From the NCBI RefSeq assembly GCF_011493005.1, contig NZ_CP049156.1, forward strand, positions 1,550,001 through 1,614,000: a DNA stretch of 64,000 bases, given 5' to 3'. A program made the position numbers and the translations under genes. This stretch comes from Caballeronia sp. SBC1 (GTDB lineage: Bacteria > Pseudomonadota > Gammaproteobacteria > Burkholderiales > Burkholderiaceae). Positions within the stretch are counted from its first letter, which is position 1. Each line of letters starts with the position of its first letter. Shown here in pieces: positions 63,608 through 64,000 of this stretch. Below the pieces are notes generated by a model. That model had not been told where the DNA came from, did no database searches, and was given only the letters and a program-made list of their open reading frames with translations.

Positions 63608-64000
63608 GGCAAGCCTCCTGGAGCGCCTTCATGAGATCGGGTGTCAGGGTGTTGGTGAGGTGGACGCAGGTCTGAATTTTTTGCGCGGTCTGCGGGTCAA
63701 GGCGACCATGGTGCATGAGCGTGCTTGCCGCTTTGAGCAGGTCTTCAGGCGACAACGGCTTCGGCTTTTTCTTCGCGGAAATCGACTGTTCACGTAAGGC
63801 AGAACCGCCGCTAAGATCGGGCATCGAAGTGCCATACCCGGCCGTGAGCGACTTGCGCAGCGGATTCGCCACGCCGAGATCCTTTGCGACCTTGTCAAAC
63901 GCGGGTGTGAGGGACTTCAGCATAGAGCCCTTCGGCGCGGCCTTCCGGCCCGCTTTGAGTTGGCGCATGAGTTCCGCTTGGTTGAGGCTGTCCTCCGTCG
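63600..64000 (-). CDS. Protein of unknown function (possibly continues past the window edge)
   Basis: At least 122 residues from the ATG at 63968 (GGAACTC upstream), but the frame stays open to the window edge and reads plausible protein (EDSLNQAELM), so the true start may be outside. Basic N-terminal half (QLKAGRKAAPKGSMLKSL), helical C-terminal half with LSPEDLLKAASTLMHHGRLD. Two-gene operon with the 71-residue gene. Confidence 0.6.
   Translation of the reverse strand, partial: TEDSLNQAELMRQLKAGRKAAPKGSMLKSLTPAFDKVAKDLGVANPLRKSLTAGYGTSMPDLSGGSALREQSISAKKKPKPLSPEDLLKAASTLMHHGRLDPQTAQKIQTCVHLTNTLTPDLMKALQEACRG

Larger units (their letters stand above)
42600..64000. mobile_element. Prophage / integrative element inserted at dusA (right end outside window)
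   Basis: The left boundary falls within the first ~75 bases of dusA (exact att core not determinable here). Support: a dusA-type tyrosine integrase immediately adjacent and divergent, followed by phage replication-type, AP2, PrtN-like, HTH and antirepressor-type genes and many short coupled genes. No second copy of the dusA 5' sequence was noticed up to 64000, so attR is beyond the window. No large terminase, portal, capsid or tail genes were seen. Confidence 0.8.

Overview
The window reads as a chromosomal segment of a high-GC betaproteobacterium of the Burkholderiaceae (Paraburkholderia/Caballeronia/Burkholderia type). This rests on the familiar look of the proteins (urate-degradation set, dodecin, DUF2252, trimeric autotransporter with an ESPR signal, PCu(A)C/CopC pair, DusA) and on strong GC-rich codon use. 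The genus is inferred from recognition and was not tested by any search.

Left part, 1-14.5 kb: a purine-catabolism island. It encodes every step from urate to glyoxylate: PuuD (membrane cytochrome-c-linked urate oxidation), UraH, UraD, PuuE (5' end outside the window), allantoicase and ureidoglycolate lyase. An 8-oxoguanine/guanine-type deaminase, a LysR regulator with a candidate operator, and a complete BMP-type ABC importer (ATPase, two permeases, periplasmic binding protein) follow. A patch at about 2.5-4.6 kb, less GC-rich to the eye, with a two-helix membrane protein, splits the cluster.

14.5-42.6 kb: ordinary chromosome with small operons. It holds dodecin, a large imperfect inverted repeat (14.9-15.8 kb), MscL, a DUF2252 protein, GlgX, a TPR membrane protein next to a PspA/IM30 protein, a DUF2177 protein, a ribbon-helix-helix-like protein, penicillin-binding protein 1A, a J-domain protein, a copper-handling trio (PCu(A)C, CopC, DUF2946), initiator tRNA-Met, a 1131-residue trimeric autotransporter adhesin, a UPF0303 protein, an SMR transporter, several small conserved proteins, a TetR regulator, a 3-hydroxyisobutyryl-CoA hydrolase-like enzyme, tRNA-His and dusA.

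42.6-64 kb: a prophage or prophage-like element inserted at the 5' end of dusA, starting with a tyrosine integrase transcribed away from dusA. It carries a PrtN-like regulator, an AP2-domain protein, two replication-initiation/helicase-loading-type proteins, many small early-type genes, an HTH protein resembling small terminase subunits, an AntA-type antirepressor remnant, several two-helix membrane proteins that look like cargo, and a large zinc-finger/HTH fusion protein. No large terminase, portal, capsid or tail gene is seen, so the element continues past the right edge or is not a standard tailed phage. The most unusual item is a gene-free stretch at 60506-60681 that can fold into a nested hairpin whose loop is perfectly complementary over 14 bases to a downstream segment, a pseudoknot-like arrangement that no gene in the window explains.
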